This document shows, piece by piece, positions 1 through 11,040 of a stretch of DNA of 64,000 nucleotides (position 1 is the stretch's first letter; each line of letters starts with the position of its first letter). This DNA comes from Tricholoma matsutake. Its lineage: Eukaryota; Basidiomycota; Agaricomycetes; Agaricales; Tricholomataceae. The stretch lies in the NCBI GenBank assembly GCA_026075535.2, contig AP026549.1, positions 2,356,001-2,420,000 on the forward strand, read 5' to 3'. The notes under the pieces are model-generated. The model did not search any database and was not told the DNA's origin. It saw only the letters and a list, made by a program, of their open reading frames with translations. The position numbers and the translations under genes are program-made.

Positions 1-55
1 CCAGTCCAACATTCAGGTGGAGGGGTCGAACCCAACCCAAAGTCTGGTTCTGGGT

Positions 56-982
56 TCAGATGATATCCTCAAGAACCTGACTGAACCAAACTTTCCCACC
101 ACTAAGTGTCTGAAAGAGCATGGTTGTATATACATGCACAGTTGGTAGCCGATGTCCTACAGAGAGCAAAAGTTGAGACTGATTTTTACAATGAGGTATG
201 AAAAAGAATGCGTACCATGATACTAACATGAGTGTGATCCAGAGCTGTATGAGCTGCTTCATTGGTGCTCGCCCACTTGAATGATATCAGGAATCCCATT
301 GTAAAAAGTGGGGATGCCGCCATGGACTCGGAAGTTGTGATGATAGTTTGTGTTGCATTCTATTGGCAGGTTAACACTCTGCCAACTAATAGCAGGATAT
401 GAAACTTACTATTGCAGTACAAGTGAACAGATTGTACAGGAAGCACACCCTTATCAAGTGTGTACAAAACCCCTTGCCATTGCTTCTGCTTCTTCAACAA
501 TTTCCCTATCCTACTGCGTGAACAGCTTGCATTAGTGCAGGTGTGCTGAGGGGGATACAAGGTTTTGGAGTCTAGAATAACCATATATGAGATACTAATC
601 CTATCACAACACATTATGACACACAGAGCCCAAGAGAATGACTGTGAGCAGCAAAGTCAGCTATGATACTATCCTCAAGGTTTTTGGCATCATGCCAGAT
701 AGTGGACTTCAGAACCTCCCAGCATGCCTCAACACAAGGCTCAGAGATTTCACAGCTATTCTGCAAGAAAGTGGTTACTGTTGGCAGCAGGATCATGGGA
801 GGATCAAATGCTAGAACAGATGTTGGTTGTGTGAGAAGGGTGTCATCTTTCAGTTCTGCTGCCAACAGAACAAATTGCTGAATTTTGCCCAGGGAAAGTG
901 TAGGGAATCTCTGGCTCAAAGGAAAAATGTCCTGCAGGTTTAGCAAGGACATGACTGATTGGATTAACTTGTACGATATCAA
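56..982 (-). pseudogene. KDZ-associated CxC5-type cysteine-cluster protein, decayed, runs off the left edge
   Basis: Protein family that accompanies KDZ (Kyakuja-Dileera-Zisupton) transposons in mushrooms; exact role unknown. Reading leftward from the ATG at 980-982, the first exon (982 to about 620) is helical with a conserved block around EACWEVLKSTIW. The next exon carries TLYPPQHTCTNASC and GVLYTLDKGVLPVQSVHLYC. A GTAAGT...AATAG intron (about 350-405) then joins CNKC to NTNYHHNFRVHGG and YNGIPDIIQVGEHQ. Cys pairs CTNASC and CNKC are the likely zinc ligands. After EHQ the frame breaks (apparent deletion) before LIQLWITLMLVSW; a further intron (about 180-240) leads to TSATNCACIYNHAL and then a stop. 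The frameshift and stop argue for a pseudogene. The KDZ transposase itself is not in the window. The family call is from remembered motifs; the order of blocks supports it well. Confidence 0.62.
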
Positions 983-2035
983 TTCAAGCTCTATCTACAC
1001 TCTATTGACCCTCATTTACCTCCCAAGCCTCTCAGATTGGATGATGGCACTCGTGGGATTGATGGCAGCAGTGGTGGTGGTGGCACTCATGGCAATTTCC
1101 AATACCCAGATGTTCTCTGGCTTTCGATCCAAGCCAGGCCCTGCACATCACAAGTGCACATGCAAATCTGTGTGAAGGCTTTGAAGTGTGCAAACCTCCA
1201 AGTGAGAACTTGGTGAGAACTCAGTCATAGACAAAGGTGAAAATAAATTCCCAAAAAGGAAAATACAAAAAAGGAAAGAGGGAAGATTGACATGATTTTC
1301 TGTTCACCTCATAGTAACTGTGCATCTTACCACTCAATGAAGTGAGCCACTGGAGATGAATGTGTTTGTCCTTGTCATGTGGAATGCTGAATTAGACTAG
1401 TTATTTTAGCTTGCATAGGCTACACATCTTCAATTACTTGTTCAGGTTGGGCCATGGCTGTGCCTGGCATGAATGAGTCCTCATGAGACATCAGGAAAAC
1501 CCAATCATCAATGTTATTTAGTTATTTACAATTACATTTGATTTAAAACAATTGTCATCATTGTCATTGTCACCTCCCTGTTGTCATCTTCTGCTCAATG
1601 TACTGTTTGCACAAGGCAAGGGAGAATAGTAAAAATATATATTACATTAATCCTCTCAGATTTGTGCAAGGGGACAACACAAGTAGAAAAAAAAACCCTG
1701 CCCTCACATTTCTGTGAGGGCAGGGGGACAAACCACTGTATAATTAAATATTGGCCCCACCCCTGCATTACAAAAAGGGATGGGCTGCAAAACTACTGTC
1801 AGAGATCAGGAAGTGGGCCACCTATAGGCAAAATGGCCTTGCTCAGGCAAGAATATGCTGACCTTTTGGATTCCTTGTGTGTCAATTGTGTGTGTCATAT
1901 TATGTACAAGTACCTTGAGTTGCTGTATAAATAGTGGAAAGGCTAGAAATGCAAGTTGATCTTGGTCAGATGATTTCCCAAGGGGGCTGCAAGGGGGTTT
2001 GTGAAATAAGAAATACAACCTAGTTTTGACCATCT
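983..2035. other. Intergenic, no gene recognised
   Basis: No open frame has recognisable motifs or convincing splice structure. There is a short GTGGTGGTGGTGG run near 1070 and a T-rich stretch around 1540-1580. The only structured feature is the GC hairpin at 1696-1725, listed separately. Confidence 0.5.
1696..1725 (-). repeat. P3-type GC hairpin with T-run
   Basis: CCCTGCCCTCACA pairs with TGTGAGGGCAGGG around a short loop. On the minus strand the stem is followed at once by a run of T (the A-run at 1688-1695). The same hairpin-plus-T-run design recurs near 13.04 kb, 15.7-15.9 kb and 26.1-26.4 kb, where it ends the compound hairpin/intron elements. Here it stands alone. Confidence 0.6.
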
Positions 2036-2098
2036 AGGCTGGACTAACCCTACTATGTAATCAGGCACATATCTATATAAGGAAATATGACATCATCA
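2036..2098 (+). repeat. Dispersed repeat R1, copy 1
   Basis: Begins with CTGGACTAACC, contains ATCAGGCACAT and GGAAATATGACATCAT. The same word order (GGACTAACTAAC, then TGATCAGGCACAT, then ATATGACATCAT) recurs at 3640-3735 and, inverted, at 51110-51210. Shorter pieces lie at 3160-3180, 4451-4480 and 4725-4750. No terminal repeats or coding sequence were found, so its class is unknown. Confidence 0.5.
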
Positions 2099-3159
2099 AT
2101 GCTGGTGCTTCCCTCTCGCTTGCCCAGATGCCTTGCAAGGTGCACAAAGCCATTTCTGTGGTTTTATCTCCAGCTCAACACAACTGAGGTGATACTATAT
2201 AATAAGGTGAGTGATATAAGCCACAAATATAACAAGAAAAAGGTCAATTACCCATTCAGCCTAGCTCCTTACACTTAATAATAATTGCATTTGACAGCAA
2301 CTTCAAAGAATCAACCACCTCTCCACAGAGGCATCCATTCAAGGTACTGAGTACATGTTTTCTCAGGACCTGTTTTCACTCAGATCACCCAGTTTCTTCA
2401 ACAATTGCAGCATTCTCGGTGCTGGCAGCAACAGTTCCCTCAATTACTCAGATATCCTGTTGAGTTGGGCATATTATTGTCAGTGCCAGTCCATTCAGTA
2501 GGTGGTCCCTGCAAGGTTTCAGGATCCTCATTTCCCTGCACACCTTTGTAAGTAATTGCTCTTCACAAGGTTTTGATAACACTCATGTGTCAATGGCCTG
2601 TGCAGGAGCCAATCAATGGCTCTGAATTGGTCCTGACTGGCTGATTGTTGATGGAACTGCAGGTGCTTTTGGTCCTTTAAAATAGTTGAACAGGTTTGCA
2701 TTCTTCTTCCTCTTATCCTTGTCACACTTCTCTTGAGCATTTTTACATTCTTCTTCCTCCTATCCTTGTCACAATTTTCTTGAGCATTTTTGCAGGCATC
2801 ACTCATCTGATGATGTTTTTCCATAACCATCCACTTTGAGGACAGCAAGCTGCATCCAATGTTAATGCTAGTTCAAAGTAAAACCAGTATTGTGCTGCCT
2901 ACCTTCTTTTCAGGCTCCATTTCAACAAGAATTGCATGAAATTGGAATTGTCAAATTTTTTCCACCTTGCAAATTGGTTGATCTGGCCCAATCACTATTG
3001 TATTTTAATTTAATTAGGGGCTTTTTTTACTGCTAAAGGACTTTGTTCATTTTCTATAGCTATGTACAACATCTGAGTAGTCATTATAGCCTTCAAAATT
3101 GTGTTTCACAACCTGTATATGGAGAGGTCCAAAAATAATTTTGGGGGCCTTTGGCCAGG
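2099..3159. other. Intergenic, no gene recognised
   Basis: A Lys/Gln-rich minus-strand open frame at 2528-2848 has an internal near-duplicate (TTCTTCTTCC...CTTGTCAC at 2700-2730 and 2750-2775) and no family features. I treat it as low-complexity sequence, not a gene. Confidence 0.45.
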
Positions 3160-3220
3160 ACTAACTAACTGGGCACCTGTCCAGGATTCTGATTCCTGAA
3201 CCCCCTTGGGGGGCTGCAGC

Positions 3221-3594
3221 TAGTGTTGCCATAGCTCAAGCTGATGGTTTTCATAAGATGAGCCATAACTTGGTAGATAAAATAGATAAAATTACTAAGA
3301 TATTTGAGCATATGGACGGGACCAAAAGCTGGGGGGTCTTCTGCTAACTTTAGCTGATTGGATGATTCATTTCTGATTTATTTAAGAAACAAATTTTGAC
3401 TCAGTGACTCAGCTCAGAAACAGAGCTGGTCAAATAGGTTGGGAATGGCTGATTGTCTCAAATAACTTTGGCAGAGGACCCCTCGGTTTTTGGTGTTATC
3501 TATATGCTCAAATATTCGGGAAATTTTACCTATTTTATATGCCAAGTTATGGCTCATTTTATGAAAAACATTGGCTCAAGGTGAGACAACACTA
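3221..3594. mobile_element. hAT-type foldback MITE, copy A
   Basis: Starts TAGTGTTGCC and ends GACAACACTA. The two halves are diverged inverted repeats: each arm carries an ATTTGAGCATAT / ATATGCTCAAATATTC pair and a GCAGAGGACCCCTC-type motif, once direct and once inverted. Same family as copies B, C and D. No clean 8-bp target duplication was seen here (flanks GCTGCAGC and GCAGCCTG). Non-coding and non-autonomous. Confidence 0.75.
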
Positions 3595-3599
3595 GCAGC

Positions 3600-3632
3600 C
3601 TGCAGCCTCAGCCTCAGCCTCAGCCTCCAGCA
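3600..3632 (+). repeat. CAGCCT microsatellite
   Basis: Short tandem run of CAGCCT units directly right of MITE copy A. It may have blurred the right target duplication of that element. Confidence 0.7.
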
Positions 3633-3639
3633 TTGGAAA

Positions 3640-3735
3640 AAAATATATGGGGTCAATTTTTTTGTTAAGGCCAGTTTGGTTGGACTAACTAACTACATGA
3701 TCAGGCACATTTCCTAAAATGGCAATATGACATCA
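3640..3735 (+). repeat. Dispersed repeat R1, copy 2 (longest)
   Basis: Contains GGGGTCAATTTTTTTGTTAA, then TTGGACTAACTAACTACATG, ATCAGGCACATTT and GGCAATATGACATCATG. A diverged inverted copy at 51110-51210 carries the same blocks in the same order, so the repeat is at least about 95 bp long. Confidence 0.6.
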
Positions 3736-4748
3736 TGCTGTTTCTTGCGAGGTAGTTGAGTTTTTCAAGAAAGGGGCTGATTCTGGGTTTTGTTATGATA
3801 GGAACAGGTGGATGTCTATTTCCTTGTGTGACTGTGGCCAATTTGGAATTGGGTGCCTTCTCCTCTGGCAATGTGAGACCCTGGACTGGCCATGCAGTGG
3901 ATACTGTTGAAGGAACCAAGGTTGGTTTGGGCTGGTTGAAAAAGGTAAGGAGGGATCCATTTCTCTTCATTTTTGCATTCTTATCTCATTTGGCTTTCAT
4001 TTCCAGGCAGATCTTCATTCTGTGGTGTCACTTTTTGAGATTGGAAAGCCCAACCATGCCACAATATATGCAGGCTCTGCAATCAGGACATTCAGCATAT
4101 CCCTCTGTGTCAAGGACTGGCTGGAAATTCCCCAGGCCTATAATTAGTGGCAGTTCATTTCTCTCAGACCTTCACTAATGCTCACCTGCTGCAGAGAAGC
4201 CATTTTAGCAATGAGGTCATGCAGTGACAGCAGTGTTGGCTAGGAAGTCAAGGATTGAGTCACCCCAAATTTAGTACTCATTTACTTTTGATTTACTTGA
4301 TCATTTGGTTAAATTCATGTGGTTAATAATCTATATCCCTTCTGGGAGATTTCACAGTGTGCTCAAGAGTCAAATCATGCTCTAGAGCCCAAATTATCAC
4401 CAAAATAATCAGAAAAGAATAAGGTGTACAAATCTTTTTTCATGGCCATTGGCTGGACTAACTAACTGGGTTTACATATGGGATTATCGGGCTGGAGCCC
4501 CCCTTGGAACTTCCCACATGGGCCACAAATTTAGAAATGCCCTGGAAATGGGCCATACCAGGCTATTACTTGAACAATTGTTGTGATTTTTATGTTATAT
4601 ACTCTTATACACATGATGAAGTTTTACAAATATTTTCAGGATTTCAGAGCCCCTCTGTTGTGTACAACAAGCTGTCAAATCTGTGGAATAAGGTAAATAA
4701 TAAAACTGCCATTTTGGGGTTGATTTTGATGATCAGGCACATTTTAGG
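3736..4748. other. Intergenic with short repeat pieces
   Basis: The plus-strand open frame at 3756-4178 has no recognisable motif. Fragments of repeat R1 lie at about 4451-4480 (GCTGGACTAACTAACTGGG) and 4725-4750 (GATCAGGCACATTTTAGGAA). No gene is supported. Confidence 0.45.
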
Positions 4749-4960
4749 AAATAGCTATTGTTAGTGCTTAAAAGTCTGATCCCACAGACCAAAAAAAGAC
4801 CAGGAACTGAACTGGACCTTAACCAACATAACTGGACTTTCAGTCCCAGATCAACAGCCTTGTAGGGCGGTTCAGTCCTCAGTCCTCATTTTTCTGGCAC
4901 TTACTAGGACTGTGCATGACCAGTCTGGACTGGTCAAAGACCAGACTTATAGCATACACA
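4749..4960 (+). repeat. Dispersed degenerate repeat R2 (AGTG-TTAA end), copy 1
   Basis: Begins TTAGTGCTTAAAAGTC and continues as irregular CCAGT / ACTGG words (ACTGAACTGGACC, CAGTCTGGACTGGTC). Related ends occur at 12676 (direct), 14430 (inverted) and 16197 (inverted). The many short self-complementary words suggest a foldback element of uncertain class. Confidence 0.45.
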
Positions 4961-5119
4961 TTGGAAGAAGCCTCATCGTCATTAAAATCAATGACCTCAC
5001 TGCATCGATCACTGTCTGGCAATTGCCAGAATGAGTGATCAACACCTTTGATGGACACATGTACACTTTCTGGCTGCCAACTCACACTTCCCTCCATGCT
5101 TCCCTTCATGCATCCAGCC

Positions 5120-5486
5120 TAGTGTTGCCATGGCTTAAGCTGACTTAAGCTGAGGTTTTTTGCTATCTTGGGAAATAAATTATGTAAAATTGCCAAAACA
5201 TTTGAGGAGCTAGATCCCATCAAAAGCTGAGGGGTCCTCTGCCAACTCTAAGCGATTGGAGAAGCCATTCCTGAGATATTTAAATGGCTTTGAAATGGCT
5301 CTGAAATGGCTTGGCTTGAGCTGTTTCAAAGCTGCTTAAATACTTCGGAAAAGGCTTCTCCAATTGCTTAGAGTTGGCAGAGGACCCCTCAGCTTTTGAT
5401 GGGATCTAGCTTCTCAAATATTTTGGCAATTTTATGTAATTTATTTCCCAAGATTGCAAAAAACCTGGGCTTAAGTCAGCTTAAGC
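5120..5486. mobile_element. hAT-type foldback MITE, copy B, left part (interrupted by the DIRS element)
   Basis: Starts TAGTGTTGCCATGGC. It is a near-perfect long inverted repeat: the TTAAGCTGAGG...GAGGAGCTAGATCCCATC arm pairs with GATGGGATCTAGC...CTTAAGTCAGC. Closely related to copy C at 17554-17933. Its final 12 bp are missing here and reappear at 11029-11040, on the far side of the DIRS retrotransposon. The outer flanks ATCCAGCC (5112-5119) and ATCTGGCC (11041-11048) look like one 8-bp target duplication, ATCCGGCC, whose central CpG became CA in one copy and TG in the other. Confidence 0.8.
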
Positions 5487-5760
5487 TGTTGGTGACTCAA
5501 CATCAGGCTTTGTGAGCTTGCGAGCTGGGCCAAAAATGTTGTGTCCAGGCTTTGTAAGCACGACATGATTATGACTTCTCAACGTGTTCTGACGTCAAGT
5601 GTCCAGACCATGGTCTGTGCATAACAAGAGTTAAGAAGCATGAGAAGGCAGAACTTCCTTTCACTTTCTCCTTCTCCTACCTTTATCCCGGCAGACAGCA
5701 TCTGCCTTATTTTTTCATTCACACCCTCAGATTTTACTCGATCTCACCAAACTTTTTACA

Positions 5761-7026
5761 ATGACTGTCACCAGGCCTCCCCCCGCTGCTACAAACAAAG
5801 ACACAACAGCGATCTCTGATGGATCAAGCTCTACAACATCTTTATTGCCACCAGCTGATATTGCTATGTCTGCCAATTCTTGCTCTTCCTTTTTATCTCC
5901 CAGCCCCCAGAATACTTTACACACTCATCATGACCTGTCAATCAATACCCCCATAGCTAATTTACCCACCACTACTCCTGTCATCCCTAGTAGTAATCTC
6001 ATACAGTTTACTTCCACCTTCACAATGTTCTCACCCAATACCCAGAACCAAGCTTTAGATCTCATCAACAATTCTTCTTCATCAATTCTTCCATCAAAAA
6101 TTCTTTTTTCTGTCTTGAATGAACTCCCTGCACTTCCTTCCTCCATGGATTTTAGTTATGGCATTCACCCATTCATCATTGCTCTCACTAAAAATAAAGT
6201 TCATATTCCCCTTACATTATTCACCTCTCAGTCCACCAGAAAATTGCACACCAAAACAACATCTTTGAAACAAAATACTGTCTACAACTCCTCTGGTTCC
6301 AAATGTCACATCCTAGATCTATCTCAATTCCCCAAAGAATCTAAAATGGACACCATTGACTGGCACGAGTCCTGGCAGTGCTACATGATTTTTCAAGAGA
6401 TTCATTGTGACTTGGAAGTCTCCACCAGGTGGAAAGAACATTATCTTTTTCTCAGTGGTCATGATGACTTCCATTTGCATTTTTCAGCAATTCTTTCATT
6501 TGACATTGTGGAATGCATGCATTATTCTATCAACCCGCATGCCTTCAACAAAGATAACTATCTGCGACATCTCGAAGCCGTCAAGCTTGAAATAATGTCG
6601 ACCACCATTCGAAATGCCACTTGTGACCTTGGTCAGGAATCCCAATCTTCAAGTTCCAAACCTCGTCATGGACCTCAACCATATGACCATGAAAAACACA
6701 GCAGGTTTTGTCCTGCTCCCATGGACTCCACGTCTTCCTTTTGCGACCAAGATTCCAAAGGTGATACTGCCCGCTCTTCCCCTCTTTGCCTCTGCTGCAA
6801 GCATACTGGACACAAATTTAGTGATTGCACAGAAGACATGATGCCAGCGGGCATTCTGATGTACTTGCATTACTTTGACAGCAAACTCACTCTCTGTTCC
6901 AATTCATCCATCATTTTCTGCATCACCTTCCAGCTTAACTCTGCCAAGTGCCAATGCAAGACTGACCATCCCTCTCAACATGCCTGTTTGTGGTGCAGGT
7001 CCTCCAATCATGGAGCCTGCTCATGA
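5761..7026 (+). CDS. DIRS gag-like protein with two Cys-rich knuckles
   Basis: Open frame of 421 codons starting at ATG 5761, about 270 bp inside the element's left end. The first 150 residues are Ser/Thr/Pro-rich. A central helical region (around DTIDWHESWQCYMIF) resembles the capsid-like part of mushroom DIRS gag proteins. At about residues 343-356 there is a CCHC zinc knuckle, CLCCKHTGHKFSDC. Near the C terminus a second cluster, HACLWCRSSNHGAC, follows. Nucleocapsid-type RNA binding is inferred from the knuckles. The stop at 7024-7026 overlaps the beginning of the RT frame, which lies in the +1 frame relative to gag, so expression by frameshift or re-initiation is possible but unproven. 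Confidence 0.72.
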   Translation: MTVTRPPPAATNKDTTAISDGSSSTTSLLPPADIAMSANSCSSFLSPSPQNTLHTHHDLSINTPIANLPTTTPVIPSSNLIQFTSTFTMFSPNTQNQALDLINNSSSSILPSKILFSVLNELPALPSSMDFSYGIHPFIIALTKNKVHIPLTLFTSQSTRKLHTKTTSLKQNTVYNSSGSKCHILDLSQFPKESKMDTIDWHESWQCYMIFQEIHCDLEVSTRWKEHYLFLSGHDDFHLHFSAILSFDIVECMHYSINPHAFNKDNYLRHLEAVKLEIMSTTIRNATCDLGQESQSSSSKPRHGPQPYDHEKHSRFCPAPMDSTSSFCDQDSKGDTARSSPLCLCCKHTGHKFSDCTEDMMPAGILMYLHYFDSKLTLCSNSSIIFCITFQLNSAKCQCKTDHPSQHACLWCRSSNHGACS

Positions 7027-9255
7027 AAGTGTCTTTGAGGTGTCAACAACACCTCAATCCTTCTTGGAAATGCCTCTCACATTGGCTCCACTTTACAGAG
7101 ATTGGCAATCTCTGGCTCCTGCTTCTGACCCTCTCATTTTCAAGCCTCATGTTTATTTTGACAACCTGCAAATAGAACAACTGTCTCTTTATGATAATGA
7201 TCCTGAGTACTCAAAAATTCTTACACCTTATTCCACAACTCAATTTCAATGCTTCCTCGAACAATCACACCTTATCTCTCGCTACCCAGAACTTTCCTTC
7301 AAACTTACACATGGCTTCCCCATTGGCTACCTTGCTCCTCTCAAACACACTTTCACCCCTCCCAATCTTCCCAGCGCTAATGTTCATGCAGACATTATAT
7401 GCGCCAGTATTGCTGACAGACTTCGTCTTGGATGTTACTTGGGTCCCTTCACATGCGATGAACTCAAATGGAAGATTGGACCTTTTTGTTTGTCTCCTCT
7501 CCAAGTTGATGTCAAAGAGGGCGCTCCAGGCAAGCCCATCAAATATTGTGTATGCCAACATCTCTCCTACAAGGGCAGAGCCCAATTCTCCATCAACAAT
7601 GAAATTGACTCAGATGATTTCCCCACACGCTGGGGGAAAGCAGCCAATGTTGCTGAAATACTACGTCTTTTCAACTCTTCTCTCTCTATACCCTATCTCG
7701 GTGCTTCTCACATTGCACACTCGACACTCTCTTATCATATGCACACAATTCTCTCACTCGCTTCTCATTCTTGTGATCTCTCACATTGCACATGTCTCTT
7801 GTACTCTTTCTCTCTCTCCTGGCATAGATATCTCACTGCCATCTCCACTCTTTCTCCCCAAGAACAAAAAACTTCTCTCTCTACTCTTGCAAAGGAAGTT
7901 ATTTGTGAAATGTGGGCCCATACCTGTGAGTCATTCGGAGGACACTTTTGTTTGGAGTAGGGACCCTCACCTTTTCTATTCTCACTCAATCTCATCTTGT
8001 CTACCCAAAACATTCTACTCTTGATCTCACAAATAATCTCCTGCAGGTCACAACTGCCCCTTGAGGTGCTCAAGCTGCCACGCTAGACATAGAGGGCACC
8101 TATTGCACCATCCCCATGAAACCAGATCACAAAAGATACCTGATCATTCACTTTGAAGGAGGTTTCTACATCAACCACAATGTCCCATTTGGCCTCGCCT
8201 CTGCCTCTGGTCTTCAGGGTGAAGTTGCCAATGCGACTATCGACATCTGGGAATACCTCGAAATCTCACTGGCAGTCAAGTGGGTTGACGACTTCAACAT
8301 CTTTCATTTTCCCAAGCCTCATGGTACATTTTTTGGCATCAGTGATGGTGTCAACCACTCATATGGTTATGATCTCACATCTATCAAATCCTTGATTGCT
8401 CCACTGGGCATCCCTTGGCACAAGAACAAGGGTCAAGAATTCTCTGACACCTTCTCTTACCTTGGTTTTCTCTGGGATCTCCCCAACAAGACCATCTCTC
8501 TCCTTGATCACAAATGGGACAAGTATTTTTGCAAGGTGTCCTCTCTCATCTCTGTGTGTGAGTCTGCACAGGTCTTCAAACCCCAGGTTGAGAGTGTCAT
8601 TGGCACTCTTTCACACATCACCTTCATTCACCATCGGGGACGTTCATACATGTCCAGTCTCTACAAATGGCTTGCATCCTTCCTTAGTGACTACATTCCT
8701 TGCTGGATCTCTTCCTCGGCCCTTTCGGACCTTTGATGGTGGTCTTCTCTTCTCTCAAAGACCCACTGTCCTCACTCCCTCACCCCAGCTGGACCTACTC
8801 GCGACTACAACATATGGGTTGATGCATCCACTGAGTGGGGAATTGGATTACTCTGGGGATCTCATTGGGCCATGTGGTGCCTACTCAATGGATGGAAAGG
8901 CCCAAGCAGGGACATTGGGTGGCTCGAAGGCATTGCCATCAAACTTGCTATCCTTGCTTTGAAGGTCATGGGTGTTTGCAATGTGAACATTCTCATCCGA
9001 AGTGACAATGAAGGAGTCATCGGAGCCTTCTCAAAGGGCTGATGCTCCAATTTCATGATGAACCTCTCCATCTGTCATTCTGATGAGGTCTGTCATGAGG
9101 CAGGCATTTCCACTACTCTTATATATGTTAACACTGTTGACAACCTAGCAGACCCTATCTCCCATGGTTGTCTTTCCCTGGCCTCAGAACTCTTTCCCTC
9201 ACTCATTCCCATCCCCACCTTTCTCACCTTTTACATTGCTCATGTCACAGTCTAA
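7007..9255 (+). pseudogene. DIRS reverse transcriptase - RNase H, interrupted
   Basis: The N-terminal RT segment (about 7200-7660) has LSFKLTHGFPIGYLAPL, a LGCYLGPFT block and INNEIDSDDFPTRWG. Then about 390 bp (7660-8045) do not match the family; it could be a large intron ending at CTCCTGCAG (8046) or an insertion. From 8047 a single frame carries GAQAATLDIEGTY, the catalytic WVDDFNIF block and the RT thumb. It then runs to RNase H: IWVDASTEWGIGLLW, LEGIAIKLAILAL and LIRSDNEGVIGAF, ending at LADPISHGCL. Three TGA codons (8062, 8734, 9040) sit where Arg is expected, and YCTIP replaces YRTIP in the family block. All four are explained by CpG transitions. Upstream and downstream frames differ by one register. 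Confidence 0.78.
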
Positions 9256-10611
9256 TCAACTTTTGGGTTTTCTTGAGGGTGTTGATGTCTCCGTGCAGGC
9301 CGCTGCCTTCTATCTCAATGCCCCTCCTCTCGACATTCGTCATGCTGCCTCTCTTCCTCCTGATGGTCATGTACATCTACCATGTATGCACAAAGATGCA
9401 CATATTGTTCCCTCTTCATGTCGTCCCAATGTCCTGGCCAGCAAGCGGGTCCTCCGCTGGACAACTCCCCACTTGGATGTCTTCCAATCCTCTCTCAATT
9501 CCCAGCTCTCTTCCTCAGCCATCCTCAAGCTATTCCAGGTCATGCTCTTCTCTCTTGACAAGAACACATGCAGCAACTATGGTGCTGGCTTGCTTTGTTT
9601 TACCCAGTATTGTGATTCCCCCCATATTCCAGAACACAGCCAGATGCCGGCCTCTGAAATTCTTCTCTCCTCCTTTGCAGCCTCTGCAGCTGGCTCTGTA
9701 TCTGAGAGCGCTCTGAACAACTGGCTGGCTGGGCTGCAATATTGGCATGTTGTCAACAGTGCCACCTGGCATGGTTCTGACATGCTTCATCATGTCCGCT
9801 GTGGGTTTGCCAAGCTCGTTCCCCCAAGCGCTAAGTGAGCAAAGTGTCCTCCTGTCATTATTGAGGCCCTAACCACTCTGAAGTTGGGTCTCGACCTCTC
9901 AAATACTTTTGATGCAGCAGTCTGGGCCATTGCTTTGGTGGTGTTCTGGTCATGCTGTCAGCAAGTCTCTCATCATTTCCTTGCCCCTCTTGCTCATTTA
10001 CTCTCTTCTCCAGGCTCGGCGAGCTTGTTATCCCCAGTCAGAATATTTTCAATCCTTCAAAACATGTCTCTCACAACATACTTCTGATTCTCTTCTCATC
10101 TCTCCCCAATGGTATGGAATATGCCTCCTTTCACATTCCGTGGACAAAGACCACCATTGAATCAGGTGCTGACCTCTCCATCACAGCTCGCGACCATCCT
10201 ACCTGTCCTCTCTTGGCTCTCAGATGCCATCTATCTGCCAACACGCTGGTTCCTGGCTCTGCGCCTCTCTTTGCCTTTGAGACAGCTGACGGTGGCTGGG
10301 CTCCCATGACAAAGTCCTGGTTCATGGACCATTGCAATGCAGTGTGGGTTGCAGCTGGCCTTCCTTCCATGCTGGGTCATGCCTTTCGCATAGGTGGTGC
10401 CATGGAGCTTCTCCTGCAGGGTATCAATCCCAGTGTGGTGGCGACGCAGGGGCGCTGGCTGTCCCATGCCTTCCTCAAATACTGGCATCGCATTGAGTCT
10501 ATACTTCCCCTCTTCATTTCCGATGCTGTTGACTCTCATTGTGCCTGTGGCCTTGAAGCCTCCATGAACTCTTATGCATGTAATAATTGTATTCCAATTC
10601 CCTCTCATTAG
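9239..10611 (+). pseudogene. DIRS tyrosine recombinase
   Basis: An integrase-like enzyme that would insert the element. The core-binding domain (about 9390-9830) contains LRWTTPHLDVFQ, DKNTCSNYGAGLLCFTQYC and a LNNWLAGLQYWHVVN block. A TGA at 9836-9838 interrupts AK-AKCPPV, where Arg is expected. An intron-like gap (GTCTCTCATC...CTCTTCTCCAG, about 9966-10013) precedes RLGELVIPSQNIFNP, which holds the first catalytic Arg. The catalytic domain then has IPWTKTT, ITARDHPTCPL, APLFAFETADGGWAPM, GHAFRIGGA (His/Arg box), VVATQGRW and FLKYWHRIE (likely Tyr nucleophile), ending at 10609-10611. All catalytic positions appear present. Only the single TGA (and the need for splicing) breaks the frame. Confidence 0.8.
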
Positions 10612-11028
10612 TCTTTATACCTGCGCTTGTATCTCACTCTCTATGCTTATTATATTTGTCAATCGACCTGATGATGTGATCATATGTTCCCTCACTCAGC
10701 TCCTGTTTGGAGTGCCTAGTCTGAAGAGACTCGTCTGTTGTGAGCTGTGCTCCTTCATGGTGTAGTCTTGTTTTTTCCCCTTCAGACTTCTTGTCCATTT
10801 GTGGGATTAACAGGGCATGCTCTGAAGATTCTGATTGCAACCTCATCTTTCAAAAGATTTGCATTTGCCGCATTTCAAAGATGTGTCCTGTCATGTGATC
10901 ATCATGTGCCACTTCTGACAGGATTTTCAGAATCTTCCCCCAAACCTTGGAAAATCTTATTTGCAACCAGTTGGCAAATAATATTTTACATTGAATCTAT
11001 TCACATATAACAAGTGCATCTATACAAA

Positions 11029-11040
11029 GTGGCAACACTA
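11029..11040. mobile_element. Right end of MITE copy B beyond the DIRS insertion
   Basis: GTGGCAACACTA is the terminal inverted repeat of the hAT MITE family, stranded 5.5 kb from the rest of copy B. It is followed by ATCTGGCC, the presumed right target duplication (left copy ATCCAGCC at 5112-5119). Confidence 0.75.

Larger units (their letters stand above)
5487..11028 (+). mobile_element. DIRS-order tyrosine-recombinase retrotransposon inserted in MITE copy B
   Basis: About 5.5 kb, with gag-like ORF, reverse transcriptase plus RNase H, and tyrosine recombinase in that order. There is no aspartic protease or DDE integrase. That set defines the DIRS order, in which the recombinase integrates the element without making target duplications. 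The ends are inferred from interruption of the hAT MITE, so they are good to a few bases: left about GTTGGTGACTCAAC, right about CTATACAAA. I found no terminal inverted repeats or split direct repeats by eye. The 3' non-coding part (10612-11028) contains only short self-complementary words such as ATTTGCAACCAGTTGGCAAAT-like sequence near 10960. The coding region carries four in-frame TGA codons at probable Arg sites plus a disruption in the RT, so it is inactive as it stands. Confidence 0.8.

Noticed and set aside
6649..8073. Minus-strand frames within the DIRS region
   Set aside because: Shadows of gag and RT coding sequence on the plus strand.
5487..11028. LTR retrotransposon (Ty1/Ty3 type)
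   Set aside because: No LTRs, protease or DDE integrase; a tyrosine recombinase with HxxR and Tyr motifs is present instead.
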